Source: Rhyacophila brunnea (Eukaryota > Arthropoda > Insecta > Trichoptera > Rhyacophilidae). Taken from it: a stretch of 64,000 nt of DNA. Shown here one piece after another: positions 23,961-36,063 of the stretch. Made by a program: the position numbers and the translations under genes. The number at the start of each line of letters is the position of its first letter. The first letter of the stretch is position 1. The notes beneath the pieces are model-generated. The model ran no database searches, was not told where the DNA came from, and was given only the letters and a program-made list of their open reading frames with translations. The DNA lies in NCBI GenBank assembly GCA_022495005.1, contig JAGYXB010001793.1, positions 2,728,001-2,792,000 of the forward strand. The letters are read 5' to 3'.

Positions 23961-25458
23961 AGCGCTTCTCAAATTTTCGTAATATTGGTGAGTGGTTCTT
24001 GTGGTTTGAATCAAAGTACCAATAATTGGTGGGTACCTACTTAGCTTGATTCCTAATCGTCAGGATCTTTCTAAAATTTAAGGCTTGTTTAAATGGGTTT
24101 GGTGATAATCATTAGTACTCACTACTTGCACTAATGATTAGTACTAACCCCGTGTCAACAAGAGTTTTAATGTACTACCAAGTGCTAATATTATTCGAAT
24201 ACTTCATAAGATTTAAGATGGTTACATACATTCATTATTGAACATACATATTCATAGAAGTACCTATATTTTGTAGTCTTGTGAATTTTTCGTTGTATAA
24301 ATTAACATACTTAATAATATTAGAGATTCATTTTCTATGCATCACATTACTTATTGCAATATACTCGTAGTAATTTTATTACAATATATTTTTAGAGAAT
24401 ACGTATGTGAGTAGATATACCTACTATTATTTTTTGTGAAACAATAATGGAAGCACATACTTAGGTAGAAGACGATTTTATCTCAAAATACTAAGCTTAT
24501 AACTGAACATACCTTCATAGTAAAAATTGCACATTTTCATATAGATAATAGATTAGAATTGTTTGAGTCTCTCATGACATTTTCTTATTGAAATGTCAGT
24601 GTATTTTTCTTCCTTCACCATTCGGGCTAGATAGGTATAATATCTTTGAGTTATATAAAATGAGCCAGAAGGATAAACACAAATTTTTGACATTTTATAT
24701 AATTTATTATTTAAACTGATCAACCCTTGTAAAGTAGGTATTATATTTTATAGTCTTTGAGGTGGCATTTTATTGACGTTGTGGTCGGTATTCACTACTT
24801 TGGGTGGGTTTCTTCCTGAGTACATCAAAAAATAGTCCCGACATCACACAGCCAACACGTATTATACCAACCTTTATTAAAATTGGTACCGTCGGTATTA
24901 ATTTTTCAACCTCTACCCACATCGATCCGACAAACGTAATAATATCAATTTTTCATGTATTTACAACTGATACATACTATGTAGTACTTATGATATACAT
25001 ATATCTCAATATCAGATAAAAATATTGTTTTAAAGGTGTTTAGCAAATTCATAAAAATATATGTAGGTATGATACCTATGTTTTCATAAATAAACTAAAT
25101 ATTATATGAAACTGTTTATAAAATAAAAAGTAGATGTATGACTAAAGCTCACCCCATCTGAGCCTCTATCTACCTTTCGATACACGCAAAGAACGACGAT
25201 AATATGTTATAATACAAACATTAAGTTATACTATCTCAAAAAAGAAATCGACGATAACCATTGCTGTACATTTCTACCTGGAAACCAATCAGAAGGTTTC
25301 AGCTCAATAAGATCATTAAAGTATTTTTAATGTACCATAACAGAATGTATTTACATCTGTGTGATCTCTGAATATTACGTGAAGTATGCGAAAGTTAAAC
25401 GTAACAACGTGACAGAAAATTCTGACAAACAAAAACTGAAAGAAAAACATTACCAATT
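23961..25458. other. AT-rich non-coding stretch
   Basis: No gene is seen. The 71-codon frame at 24804-25019 has no recognised motif. Confidence 0.5.
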
Positions 25459-25481
25459 TTAGGTTAGGTTAGGTTAGGTTA
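25459..25481 (+). repeat. Interstitial TTAGG telomere-like repeat
   Basis: Four perfect TTAGG units plus TTA. TTAGG is the ancestral arthropod telomere unit. Four units are too few to mark a chromosome end. They may be interstitial, or the core of a decayed CCTAA-bearing palindromic element like that at 41510-41720. Confidence 0.7.
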
Positions 25482-26106
25482 ATAAAGTACCTAAATTTAT
25501 ATTAGGTATCTACTTACACGTTAACAATTAATATATGTTTTTAAATATTATAACAATTTATTTGAAGCAAGATAATTTAACTTTACTAAAATATGGTATA
25601 TCCATTTGTTATTAAATGTCATTACTATTAATATTTTTATTTTTTATCTTCCGATTACATAAATAAATAATAAAATCTTCAGGAGACGTATTAGAGTTTA
25701 TATTTTCAAAGGCCTGACAAAATAAATGTGATTCTTTTTTAAGTTTATGGGGCAAGGAATGCATTTACATCTGATTTTAAAGCCGAAATAATTTACAACT
25801 ACGACCGTAGAATTTTCGAAAACTAACGAGGACACTACAATTTAACGAAATTTAGAAAAGTAATACTTTGGAGGCTTAAAAAAACACGATTTATGATTAA
25901 TAAAACGTTTTTTATTACTCTTCGGCAAAGCCAAAAGGTAGGACACTTACAGGATATTTTGATTGTAGGCTTACGCGGGGAGACGCCTGCTTGTTCAATT
26001 ATCAACTATTTTTATTTATTATTTGTTTATAGTATTTATTACCCTTCATAATTATAACTTTTCATAAAACTTAGGTAACATTGATTCATTAGTGACAGTA
26101 TACATT
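25482..26106. other. AT-rich spacer
   Basis: No gene is seen. Confidence 0.5.
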
Positions 26107-26704
26107 ATTAATATCAGTAGCAAAGGTTGGAGGTAGGCTGTTAAAATCCGACATAAATAGTGTACACTAAACTATGTTAGTCATACATATTTGTTTTTTT
26201 TGACCCAAGGCTACAATTTACAAATAGTATTGGTTTATTTTTAAACGTCAATTAAACCCTGCCTAAACCAAACCATAATAGTTTTGGTGTATTTTGGGCG
26301 ATACCACAAAATTGTGCACACTTTTTCATTCTACTTATTTGTTTTCGTTGGATTAAGAATACATATTACACATATTGTTGGTTCATTTTTTTAAATTCAT
26401 TAAGCCCTGCCTAAACCACACTATAATAGGCAAAACATTTTATTGTATCGAGAAAATATTCAAAGTTATGCATGACTTAATTGCATAATTTTAGATATTT
26501 TATAGATAGATGACTATTTTTTGACTATTATCTATTATGCCTTGGTTTCGCAGGGTTTATTTAATTTAAAAAAAATACTAACACCATCTGTAAATTGTAG
26601 TCTTATTTCAATGAAAACAAATACGTATGACTGACAAAGTTTAGTGTGCACTATTTATGGAAGACCTTAACAGCCTACCTCCACCCTTCGCCACTGATTA
26701 ATAT
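26107..26704. mobile_element. hAT-like non-autonomous element with 8-bp TSD
   Basis: The element at 26115-26696 (582 bp) is flanked by an exact 8-bp duplication ATTAATAT (26107-26114 and 26697-26704). It starts CAGTAGCAAAGGTTGGAGGT and ends with the inverse of CAGTGGCGAAGGGTGGAGGT. The inverted repeats continue for about 85 bp through GTAGGCTGTTAA, the CACTAAACTNTGTNAGTCATAC region and ATTTGTTTT. An 8-bp duplication and CAGTGGC-type ends indicate the hAT superfamily. Internally, CCCTGCCTAAACCA-type blocks repeat in both orientations. There is no transposase frame. A relative lies at 33985-34468. Confidence 0.85.
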
Positions 26705-28929
26705 ACAGTATATACACGGATATAAATATTTTATGTAGGTACCTACCTAACATATTATACTACGTGTGACAATTTTTGTTCTTTTATCCACAATATAAAA
26801 TATACAAGAATGAATATTGACTATTATAAAATACATCTCATCTTATAATTTAACTTCAGGTATAAAGGGTGGCATTCCACGGGTTTTGTTAAATAGGGGT
26901 GGATAATAGCAGGGTATATAATTTTTGAAAGCCGCGCAAGAACATTTCATTATACAATACGTAAACGGATAATTTATAGATACACTTGTGGGAGGATTGA
27001 TTCTATAGTCGTTTTATTTAATTATAATGAATTCACTGCATGAGATTTTAGTGTTATTCAATATATTATTAAGCCAGATAAATAACAATAATTAAATATA
27101 ATAATAGGCGACCTTAAGAGTATAAACCAAAATTTAAGTAATAATTGGATATTATACCCTGTATGTGTACTGCTAAATTCATATTATTTATGCACAGATC
27201 AAACATTAGAAATCAATTCATTTATAGAATACGTCTAAACTAGAATCGGTCATAACAGTACACAATAAAACTTTGAAACTATTCGCGCTTATATGAGTAT
27301 AAGTACTAATAAGACCGATACTTTTATAACTGATCATTCTAATTTTTGTATGCTAGATTGATGATATACCTATTACGGTTCGGCGAAAATTATGTGATAG
27401 CATAGAACAGGTAACCGAGAAGAGTTGAGAAAGCTTGAGGAGATCTTGAACCAGAAGTGATGCTAGGGAGGTTTTTATTAACCCGTGTGTCAAGAGTTTG
27501 ATACCAATGGGTTGGTTGAATGATTGAAAATATTCCTCATAAAAAGGCTGTTATTAATATAACACTATGCTCCGGTTAGAAGAAAAGTAGTACCTACCTA
27601 ATTTAATATTGTTTAATTTTATATTGACACTGAACCTTTTTTAAATTTTAAAATAAAGAGAAATGTAGCATTCTAAACTTTTATTTAGCTCATGAGAATT
27701 AAGCTTAATGAGTTGTAACTATTTGTAGCCATATAAAAATGATAATGATTCTTACATTATGTGCCTACCTAATTATATGATAAAAAAGAAACAATATTAT
27801 AACTTTCTTATATTTAAAACCCAATATCATTTATTATTATAATATAATAAATAGCAATACAAAGATACACCAATATTTTTTTTTATTAAAATAAAAAAGT
27901 AACTAATTAAAATTTTCCGATTGAAACATTAATTAAAATATCACTACACACATGAGATTTTTGTCGTTGGAAAATTTTTTATACTTAATAATTTAAAAAA
28001 ACATTTTTTTAATAAAAATCAAAGCACGTAGGTGGGAATATAATAAATGTAGGTACCTACCTTCCTACTATATTAATATAATATTGTTTTTTTCTTACTC
28101 TAAATTCTTCGTATTATTATGATGGTTCTCTTTCTCGGATGGGTTTCTCTTACCTGAAAAATAAAATAAAAAAGTTCGTTAGTTATAAAATTAACACAAA
28201 GAACTAAGTACTTTTCTGGCGTCTTTTTTGTTTATTAACATAAAATATCACTGCCACACTTAACAATGTTTGATCGCTGGTTTAACTGTTTTTATTGAGC
28301 CAGAAAACTAAACTTAATTTGTGCACAAAATTCAAAGAAATAATAACAAGTTACAAATATAATATATGATTACGAAATAAAATGCTTGTTTTACCTTATC
28401 AACAATTATATTTTTAAAGCAGTTTGAAAAGGGGTTATTTACGATTTAGTACAACTTTAAGCATATTCTATGATAATATTTGCATCAGCTCATATTATCT
28501 CAATGGAAATATTTTTTAAATGTTATAACATCGGAGTCGGATCACAATATTTATGAAAGATATATGAAAAACAAACAGGGAAAATTTAAAAATTAAATTT
28601 TAGCTCCTTCTATTTCATCAGTAGACAATTTAATTACTTTTTGGTACGTGTAATCGATTTTTTTATACACCATAATGATTAAAGTATATTATGAGTTAGT
28701 AATCTCACACAGTGAGTTACTAAATAATTAAAAATAATTTTTGACTTATTTGTCATTAATTATGTGCTATTATTAAACTATGGCGACGAAATACTTTGCA
28801 CCAAGAAGAATATAAATAACAAGATGTCTTCATTTATGAAGTAGATTGAGAGTAACTCGGATGGTGACATAAATAAAGTGTACGAAATTATATACATAAA
28901 TATATATTTGTAAGACCGGCTTCGTCCTT
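26705..28929. other. AT-rich non-coding stretch
   Basis: No gene is seen. The patch at 27370-27520 is GC-balanced, without recognised motifs. Confidence 0.5.
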
Positions 28930-29104
28930 ATGATGATTGACTGATTGAGAATATTTAACAAAATATTATCATACATAACTCGAAAACACCTCAACATGAA
29001 ATTCATATTTGAAAAAAATACGACGCCAGACGTGATTTGAACACGTATATCTACGGGTATTGTGCCAATATGCTTTAACTAATTAAGCTACAGGCCTCCT
29101 ACTT
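28930..29104 (-). mobile_element. tRNA-derived SINE or tRNA pseudogene
   Basis: Minus strand, 29101 down to 29030: GGAGGCCTGTAGCTTAATTA (A-box TAGCTTAATTAGTTAAAGCA) through a B-box GTGTTCAAATCACG to a GTCTGGCGTC end. Box spacing and T-arm fit a tRNA-like promoter, but the acceptor stem does not pair well. The body of about 100 bp downstream (28930-29030) would be the SINE tail. No target duplication was found. Confidence 0.55.
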
Positions 29105-30015
29105 AGTAACGATAATTTTAACTAGTAGGTCCTACATGAAATGCTTATCAAATTGGTAGCTTATCAGTGGATATACGGGTTAAAATCATAGTTTTTTCAA
29201 ATGTGATCTTTTCTAGTAGGTATATATCTGAGGTGGTTTCAATTTATGTTTGTTCAATATATGGAAATTCTCAAATCTTGTAAATTATTCGTTGTGTGAA
29301 AGAAATAGTTTTTTTAAAAATATCATCAATTTTAAAATTTGGAATAGTGTTTACATTTAATTAGTTAATAGGAGACTACGACGATTTAAAAGTTTTTCTT
29401 TTTAGATATTTTTTAACATTGTATTTCACCACTCGCAATGAGTATCGACGTGACAACAAGTGACAGGATTAATTACACGCCGCCAACGTTAATTTGCGGT
29501 ATAGCCTATTGAAAGCCTCTACGTGACATCCGCAACCAACGAAATTAAGAGACTTTAAGCTTGAATCACGACGCGTCTCAAATCCGTGCATTCACAAGAA
29601 TATCAACTCAGAATCTTAATACTTCGGTCACTTCGGGGTTAGCGAAAAAATATTTAATACCCACTGTATCTGTGGTTTATGACCCTCAGATAACGACCGT
29701 TTCAGACCCGAGTCCAAAAGAAACTGTGATACCGCAATTAGGCATATCGTACGTTTCGTAAGGGCAAGTATAAAATCGTCTGACAGACATTCATATCTAT
29801 AATCAGTGAAATTTATTTAACCATATTACACTGAAAGACTCGACTTCATTCAATTGATCTCGCAGACAGAACTCTTAATTTCAACAATTACCTCATGACA
29901 ACAAATGTGTCAATTAATATTGCTAATACGGATCGTATTCGAATTCATTTGGCTCAAAAAAAATATGTACTCGATTTAATTTAATAACCATAAATTTGAT
30001 ATAAGTATCGATTAT
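29105..30015. other. Non-coding stretch with a candidate conserved island
   Basis: About 29430-29900 is GC-balanced, non-repetitive and of mixed word content. The 66-codon frame inside it (29561-29761) has balanced residues (Ser/Thr/Pro/Val) but no recognised domain. Inside the island, 29781-29817 matches 32261-32297 at 33 of 37 positions. Candidate regulatory DNA or small exon. Confidence 0.4.
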
Positions 30016-30172
30016 TACTGTACGAAAACATCTTCTTGGCTACTTGTTAAAACTGTGAACTAACATGCTCTACCCATTTTTAACCGCACTTTCATTATAA
30101 ACTAATAAACTCCTCCCATTTAGTAAACAAAAGCGCTTGGAAGCGTAGCCAAAAAGATGTTTTCGTACAGTA
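30016..30172. mobile_element. MITE with TA target site
   Basis: TIRs of 26 bp with one mismatch, CTGTACGAAAACATCTTC and TTGGCTAC against the inverse on the right, lie directly inside TA dinucleotides at 30016-30017 and 30171-30172. A TA target and short size (153 bp) suit a Tc1/mariner-type miniature element. There is no coding content. Confidence 0.78.
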
Positions 30173-30370
30173 GTATTAGTACAGAATAACTATAAACTAA
30201 ATCATGTAATATTTAGTAAACATTGAAATCAGAACTTGAACCGCCCCATAAACGACTCCTCGCCACTCATGGTCAATAATGTCGTTGGAGAGCTACATTC
30301 TTGCCAAATTTCAGTTCTCTACATTGGAGGATAATCACTCCCATACATTTTTGTAAGACTTGATTGGACT

Positions 30371-31745
30371 TTAAGGGGGGACATGCTCGTCGAAGGTCAA
30401 AATTGAGTTTTTATTGTATTTTCAAACCATGATCCTGGACACTCCTTAAACGTTGTAGATAATCTATTTATATAATTTTAAAGCCTTATTATCATTTATA
30501 CTTATTTTAAACATTTGATGACTGCAAAAAGTATTTTTGTTACATAAAATAGTATTCTTTTAAACCTCTCGCTCTAATGTTTTAGAATATAGTAATATTT
30601 CGGTACATAACTGTGCAGTGGTGTTAAGATTTTTTACATTTATTAATTTTTAAACGCATTTATAAAACCATTAGCATAATTTATTACGAGATAATTTTTG
30701 TAAAATATTCACGATAAAAAATTATATTGATAATCTCTGTGATCCCAAATTTGACAAGAATTAGGCATTTTATTATTCAAAAAATCGGCAAGATTAACAC
30801 ATTTGAAGATAATTCTAAAGATACTTATTATAAGCTATGTCTTTGACCATTCAAGTGTGATAAACATCTTATGAATAATGATTGCTTTATAATAATTATT
30901 GACCTAAGAATAAGGTAGTGTTTTTTTGAAATACGCCATTTCTTTTGTCATTCCCAGTGGTTAAGCTACAACATACGGCCGTAGCCATAAATTGACAAAC
31001 TATAATTAAAGTAGGGAGTAAAATGATATTGACGCGTGTTTGAGACATGTACCTAACCGAATTTTTTTTTTTATTTTTTAGAAGCGGTACATGTTCAGGC
31101 ACGCGCGTTATCATTTACTCCCTACTTCAGTGAATTCGGCTCAATTGCTGGCTACAGCAAACATGTTAACAACTACTGAGAATGACAAAAGAAATAGGCT
31201 TACTACCTTATTCTTAGGTCAATAATTATTATAAAGCAATCATTATTCGTAAAATGTTTATCACACTTGAATGGTCAAAGACATAGCTTATAATAAGTAT
31301 CTTTAGAATATCTTCAAATGTGTTAATCTTGCCGATTTTTTGAATAATAAAATGCCTAATTCTTGTCAAATTTGGGATCACAGAGATTATCAATATAATT
31401 TTTTATCGTGAATATTTCACATAATAATGTCGATATAAATTATGCTATGGTTTATAAATGCGTTTAAAAATTAATAAATGTAAAAATCTTAACACCACTG
31501 CACATTTATGTACTGAAATATGACTATATTCTAAAACATTAGAGCGAGAGGTTTAAAAGAATACTATTTTTTGTAACAAAAATACTTTATACAGTCATCA
31601 AATGTGTAAAATAACTATAAAGGATAATAAGGCTTCAAAATTATATAAATAGATTATCTACGACGTTTAAGGAGTGTCCAGGATCATGGTTTGAAAATAC
31701 AATAAAAACTCAATTTTGGCGTTCGACGAGCATGTCCCCCCTTAA
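30371..31745. mobile_element. Giant palindromic element with TTAA duplication
   Basis: TTAA at 30371-30374 and 31742-31745 flank a 1,367-bp element that is almost wholly an inverted repeat, with arms of about 670 bp meeting near 31055-31075. Tips are GGGGGGACATGCTCGTCGAA and its inverse. Internal blocks recur inverted, for example CTCTCGCTCTAATGTTTTAG (about 30568 and 31535), AATTAGGCATTTTATTATTC (about 30760 and 31342) and TGACCTAAGAATAAGGTAGT (about 30899 and 31204). The minus-strand frame at 30896-31114 falls inside an arm and is not a gene. The TTAA target points to a piggyBac- or Kolobok-type element moved in trans. A deletion copy lies at 8336-9019. Confidence 0.88.
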
Positions 31746-33496
31746 ATGTTGGGTTAGTTTTATATTTCGATATCAACACTAAAAATATTGAATAGCCAAA
31801 TGACCAATAGTAAAAAAATAATAAGGTTTTGTTTTGTCGCACTTAAGAGATTGGTGGTGTCAATACTATAGTTAACAAAATATAAATGTGTCAATAGAAG
31901 TAGGTAAGTATTTATTTAGTTATCTATGTGGTTACGGTTTACTTAAAATAAAATTATTCAATTAATATTGTGACAGCACAGAAGACTCAAGGTCCTGGTA
32001 CTGAGTGATTAGAAATATAAATCGGGATTATAAAAGTAAAGATAAAAGATGTTGTATTATAAAAATTAAAATTGCATTTTACTTTAAAATACCTAAAATC
32101 GAATTAAATCCTATCACACTCAGTAATGTAAGAATATTGTTACTCAACTACAGTTATAAATATATATTGTAATATTGTTGTGATTGCTGATTTTTTTTTA
32201 AGTGTTTGTGTATCCAAAAAAACAGAATTGAGTCTGTCAGTACTCAGTATAATATAGCCATGACAGATATCCATATCTATAATCGGCGAAATTTATTGTC
32301 TCTTGTTACCGCAAAGCTTGGACAGCTATGCTTTTGCATCTCACAATGGTTTTTTGTTATCAAAACATTTTTGACACATTAAAAGGCTTGGGTGCCTCGA
32401 TAAAAGGATACCCAGAATGAGGCTCTATCGTGAGGTCGGTTCATTTGGGAACGTAAATAAAATACTCGAATATCAAGTGAGCGCAGAGCGACTCTGAAGC
32501 GAGACTTATTGTTGGTGGGGGTAAGAAATCAAAATAGTGAGTGCATTCGTTTTTTATTATTATTTACATCTCGATCACGAATAGCAGTCTTAATAATTTA
32601 ATACGGGAAAAGAGCCTTTTGAAACATTGAAAAGATGTGTCTTATTCGAATATATTTTTCTTTGGGTTTACAATATTTTTGAATTTGAACCTCCTACATT
32701 TTCAAAAGCGTACACTGATTTCTAAAATATTAATATTTTGAAGTCTGTTTTGCGTAATATATACATATAACTCCGGATTTCTAGAATCGTATTAATTAAA
32801 TCTATTATGAATGGTATATATGAGCTCTTAATAATATTGTGTCTTTCTTATATAAATATCTTCAATAATGATAAGTAATCATCATGTATCAAATCTTGTG
32901 AATCGAATTAATCAAAGTATAAAGGTAGGTGGTCAATTTTAAATAAACGAATAAGTAGTTTCAATTTTTATTTCAGAAACTATCTATTCCTTAAACATCT
33001 TCCTATCTACTTTTATAAAATGAAATCGAAATAATTTTAAGTTCTTTTTTCAAATAATTTCATATCAATAAGGAACTGTTTTGTTATTTCATGCTAATAC
33101 CTACATTACTCTACATATATTTAAATTTATACGAGACAAGGTTTAATCAAATATCAATATTATAATTAATTTAGTTTTATTACTTACTAGTAAAGGTTTC
33201 AATTACTGCCAGTTTGTGATGAAAAATGAAAAATCTGTTAATGATTTATCCCTGATAATTAGCTGACATTACCTTTCCATTCGAGTTGATTCCTCATAAC
33301 GTAGGTAAAATTGTATTAAATTATTAATAGGTATACAATTTATGCAGTCTGAAGTACCAAACTACGATTATATTAATATTATTCTTTTATGGGAAGCTAC
33401 GTAATTAAATTTAATTAATTAATTATTTAATAGAGAAGATCTTAGAACTTTCTTCCAAATTGTGGTCAAAATATTCAATATATAAATTTGTCTTTA
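31746..33496. other. Non-coding stretch
   Basis: No gene is seen. The GC-balanced patch at about 32270-32530 includes 32261-32297, which resembles 29781-29817. Confidence 0.5.
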
Positions 33497-33983
33497 AAAT
33501 TAAGTAGTACCCATATACTTACAAGATAAAAATAACTTTTTATATACAACGTTTTTAAATTTTCTGTTGAATTATTATGCTCAATATGCTCATACTTGTA
33601 CTTGAAGTAAATAAAAAACAAACAAATATAGAATACTGAAATGTCATTTTGATTTCCATAGTAACGCACATATATATATTAATAATTTAGTTGCTAGGAC
33701 CATTCCCTTAGCAACCAATAATAGTCTTTTACTTTTTACGGATTTTTCTGAAATAACTTTCCATACAAAACCGAATTAACTGAAAATGATTTCAATTCTG
33801 CTTAAAGATGGCTAAAAGTATTAAAAGAATGCATTGGCATCGTGTTCTGGTATAATCTGAAAGTTTCAAATGTCTAGCTAGTCGGAAAGTTAGTTAAAAA
33901 TCGATTGCAAGATTTGTACCGGACAAACAATCACCGGACAAACAAGAATACGAGCTAATAAAATCGTTGTAAAAAAATAGATG
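33497..33983 (+). repeat. Repeat B, copy 1 (about 485 bp)
   Basis: A dispersed repeat with relatives at 37596-37905 (plus, internally deleted) and 58785-59250 (minus). Shared blocks in order: TTACAAGATAAAAA, AAATTTTCTGTTGAATTAT, TTTCCATAGTAACGC, AGTTGCTAGGACCA, TTAAAGATGG, TTTCAAATGTCTAGCTAGTC, TAAAAATCGATTGCAAGATT, CACCGGACAAACAAGAATAC. No frame or terminal inverted repeats are evident. A GTTTCAAATGTCTAGCTAGTC-type tail could be a LINE 3' untranslated region, but this is a guess. Confidence 0.7.
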
Positions 33984-33984
33984 G

Positions 33985-34468
33985 TATTATTTGTTTTTAT
34001 TGAACTAAGAATATAAATTTTAGATGGTGCAGGTTAGTTTTTAACCCTACCTAAAATAAACCATAATAGTAATTTATAAATTGTGCTATAGGCAATGACA
34101 ATAGGCGATTCAACAAAAATTGTGTATATTTTTCAGTCATAATAATTATTTGTTTTCGTTGATAATAATACATGTTACAGATGGTGTTGGCTAATTTTTT
34201 TAAATTCATTTTCTTCTTATAAAATATCTAAAATAATGTATGGTTTTTAATGGCATAATTTTAGAGATTTTATAGATAAGCGAATATTTTTTTTACTATT
34301 ATCTACTATGGCTTGCATTAGGCAGGGTTTATTGAAATTTAAAAACTAATAAACACTATCTACACACTGTAGTCATAGTTCAATAAAAATAAATACGTTT
34401 GACTGACAAAGTTAAGTGTGCTGTATTTATGTCGGATCTAAGCAGCCTACCTCTATCATTCGCCCCTG
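33985..34468. mobile_element. hAT-like element, second copy (5' end lost)
   Basis: It matches 26115-26696 over its middle and right side, through CCCTACCTAAAATAAACCATA, AATTTTAGAGATTTTATAGA, TGACTGACAAAGTTAAGTGTG and the end GCAGCCTACCTCTATCATTC + GCCCCTG. The left TIR is missing. The copy abuts repeat B, so the two may be joined by deletion. Confidence 0.68.
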
Positions 34469-34955
34469 GGGTATATATACCTATACGTGATTACTAATAC
34501 ACATTTGAATTGATGAAAAATAAGGCAAGATTTTTTTAAACATTCGGTCGGGACATATAATTACATGATATTTATTAATTTATCTTCTTTAGTGGTGTGG
34601 TTAAACTGAAGCCGTAAGTCCCCAAGTTTAGTAAAACGATACACAAGACTTAAGGATAGAAAGGTATTCAGCGGCTGCAAGTTATCGTAAATCTGTCTAC
34701 CTTGGGCCAAAGTATGTGGATTTACGATCAGATCTAGGCATAAATAATACGCTTTGGTTCAAACGCATCGGCGTTAAGTTGACACAGCAATGGTACACAA
34801 ATCTTAACTTTCCGTATTATGTTGTAACGTTTCCTCCGCAATAACTCATCGCGATAATTATGATTTCACATTAATTGTGATATCTCATTAACTGTTTTAC
34901 TTTTCAAAATACCGATACTATTGCACCTGCTGTGGTAATAATATAATATAGAGTC
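34469..34955. other. Non-coding stretch with GC-balanced island
   Basis: About 34600-34870 is balanced in base content and not repetitive in this window. It is a candidate conserved island. No gene is seen. Confidence 0.4.
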
Positions 34956-35356
34956 ATCTACACCAGTGGTCCCCAACCCCCGGTCCGCGCAATGGTACCG
35001 GGCCGTCGTCAATAAAATCGAAACAAAGAAATACACTGGACATGAATGCAGCACTTCGTCTGTCAGAGACAGCACTACAGCCAAGAATCCAAGAATATCC
35101 AATATATTAGCAAAGACGCAACAGCAGGTTTCACATTAGTTTGTTGAAAAAAAAAACTTTGTTTTTGTTAAATTTTAATTGTATAAGACTGTTATATGTA
35201 TATTAGTTAGTTATAGTTATGTAAATATGTCACAATATAAGATTAAAAAAATATTACGTAAAAAACAATTTTTATTTAAGTATTAGTGGTCCGCGATTTT
35301 TTTTCCTTTTTTTACCGGTCCGCAGGTGTAAAAGGTTGGGGAACACTGATATACAC
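34956..35356. mobile_element. hAT (Zaphod/Tip100-like) miniature element
   Basis: The element at 34964-35348 starts CAGTGGTCCCCAACCCCCGG and ends with GGTTGGGGAACACTG, with GGTCCGC words near both ends. Flanking 8-mers ATCTACAC and ATATACAC differ by one base and form the target duplication. This terminus (CAGTGGTCCCCAACC...CCGGTCCGC) is well known from widespread hAT families. Near 35040-35109 a short plus-strand frame (MNAALRLSETALQPRIQEYP) resembles the 'LRLxLxxxxPRI' C-terminus of hAT transposases, so the element is probably a deletion derivative retaining the last codons. Confidence 0.85.
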
Positions 35357-35947
35357 TACCTTACAACTTGTAGGTAGGTGCTATGGTGTCAAATATATAC
35401 TCGTATAAATACAGGTACCCGAGAGCCAGTATTTATTTTGTCTAAAAAATAATTTTTGGGAAAACACAATTTATGATTTTGCATTGCCGTAATAATAACG
35501 TACTGATTGATGTCATTACCAATTTCTATTTTCTGTTATTAATATTTTTAACAGTCAAATTGGGTTTCACAGATATGATAGGTCGGGTACATAAAAATGT
35601 GTAGGTAGGCTAAATCGGATAAGTAGAGCTTTATGTTCTCAATATATTCAAATTTGACTGAACTATAAAACCTCAGAAGGTACAGATTTTATCAATGAAT
35701 AAGATATACATGATAGATAAAAATACGATAATAATTTTAGTGTTTGAATTAGTACGAGAAAGTTACGTAACCTTAATTATTGAAACAATAGTACAATACG
35801 TGCATGATACATGTGCTCCTGTTTGACTATGCGGCGTGACGCCTTACCAAATATTTCAAAATGGATGTCTCGTCGAATCTTAGGGATACATTGATATGAC
35901 TACGTAAACAGTCCTGTTCGCGAGTTAATATTTCAATTGACATAATA
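35357..35947. other. Non-coding spacer
   Basis: No gene is seen. Confidence 0.5.
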
Positions 35948-36063
35948 ACGACACTTCGTACCCTTAAGGCACAGCCTCAAAAATTCATCACCGTGGCCGA
36001 CTCTCCCTTATTCTGCAGCGATGCTCCAAAAGCAATCTACGTACTGCAGGCCTCAGATGTTGA
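35948..36063 (+). pseudogene. Degraded LINE C-terminal fragment
   Basis: Homologous to 18200-18320. TTLRTLKAQPQKFIT reads in one frame, then after a one-base shift near 35993 HRGRLSLILQRCSKSNLRTA and GLRC before a stop. The nucleotide identity with the relic at 18160-18402 is plain (ACACTTCGTACCCTT, CTGCAGCGATGCT). It is truncated at both sides. Confidence 0.75.

Noticed and set aside
25459..25481. Chromosome end (telomere)
   Set aside because: Only four TTAGG units, with AT-rich unique DNA on both sides.
28040..28080. GTAGGTACCTACC-type palindromes as specific regulatory sites
   Set aside because: The taggtacctac motif is scattered throughout the window and is a background feature of such insect genomes.
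30896..31114. 72-codon minus-strand frame
   Set aside because: Lies across the centre of the giant palindrome; not a gene.
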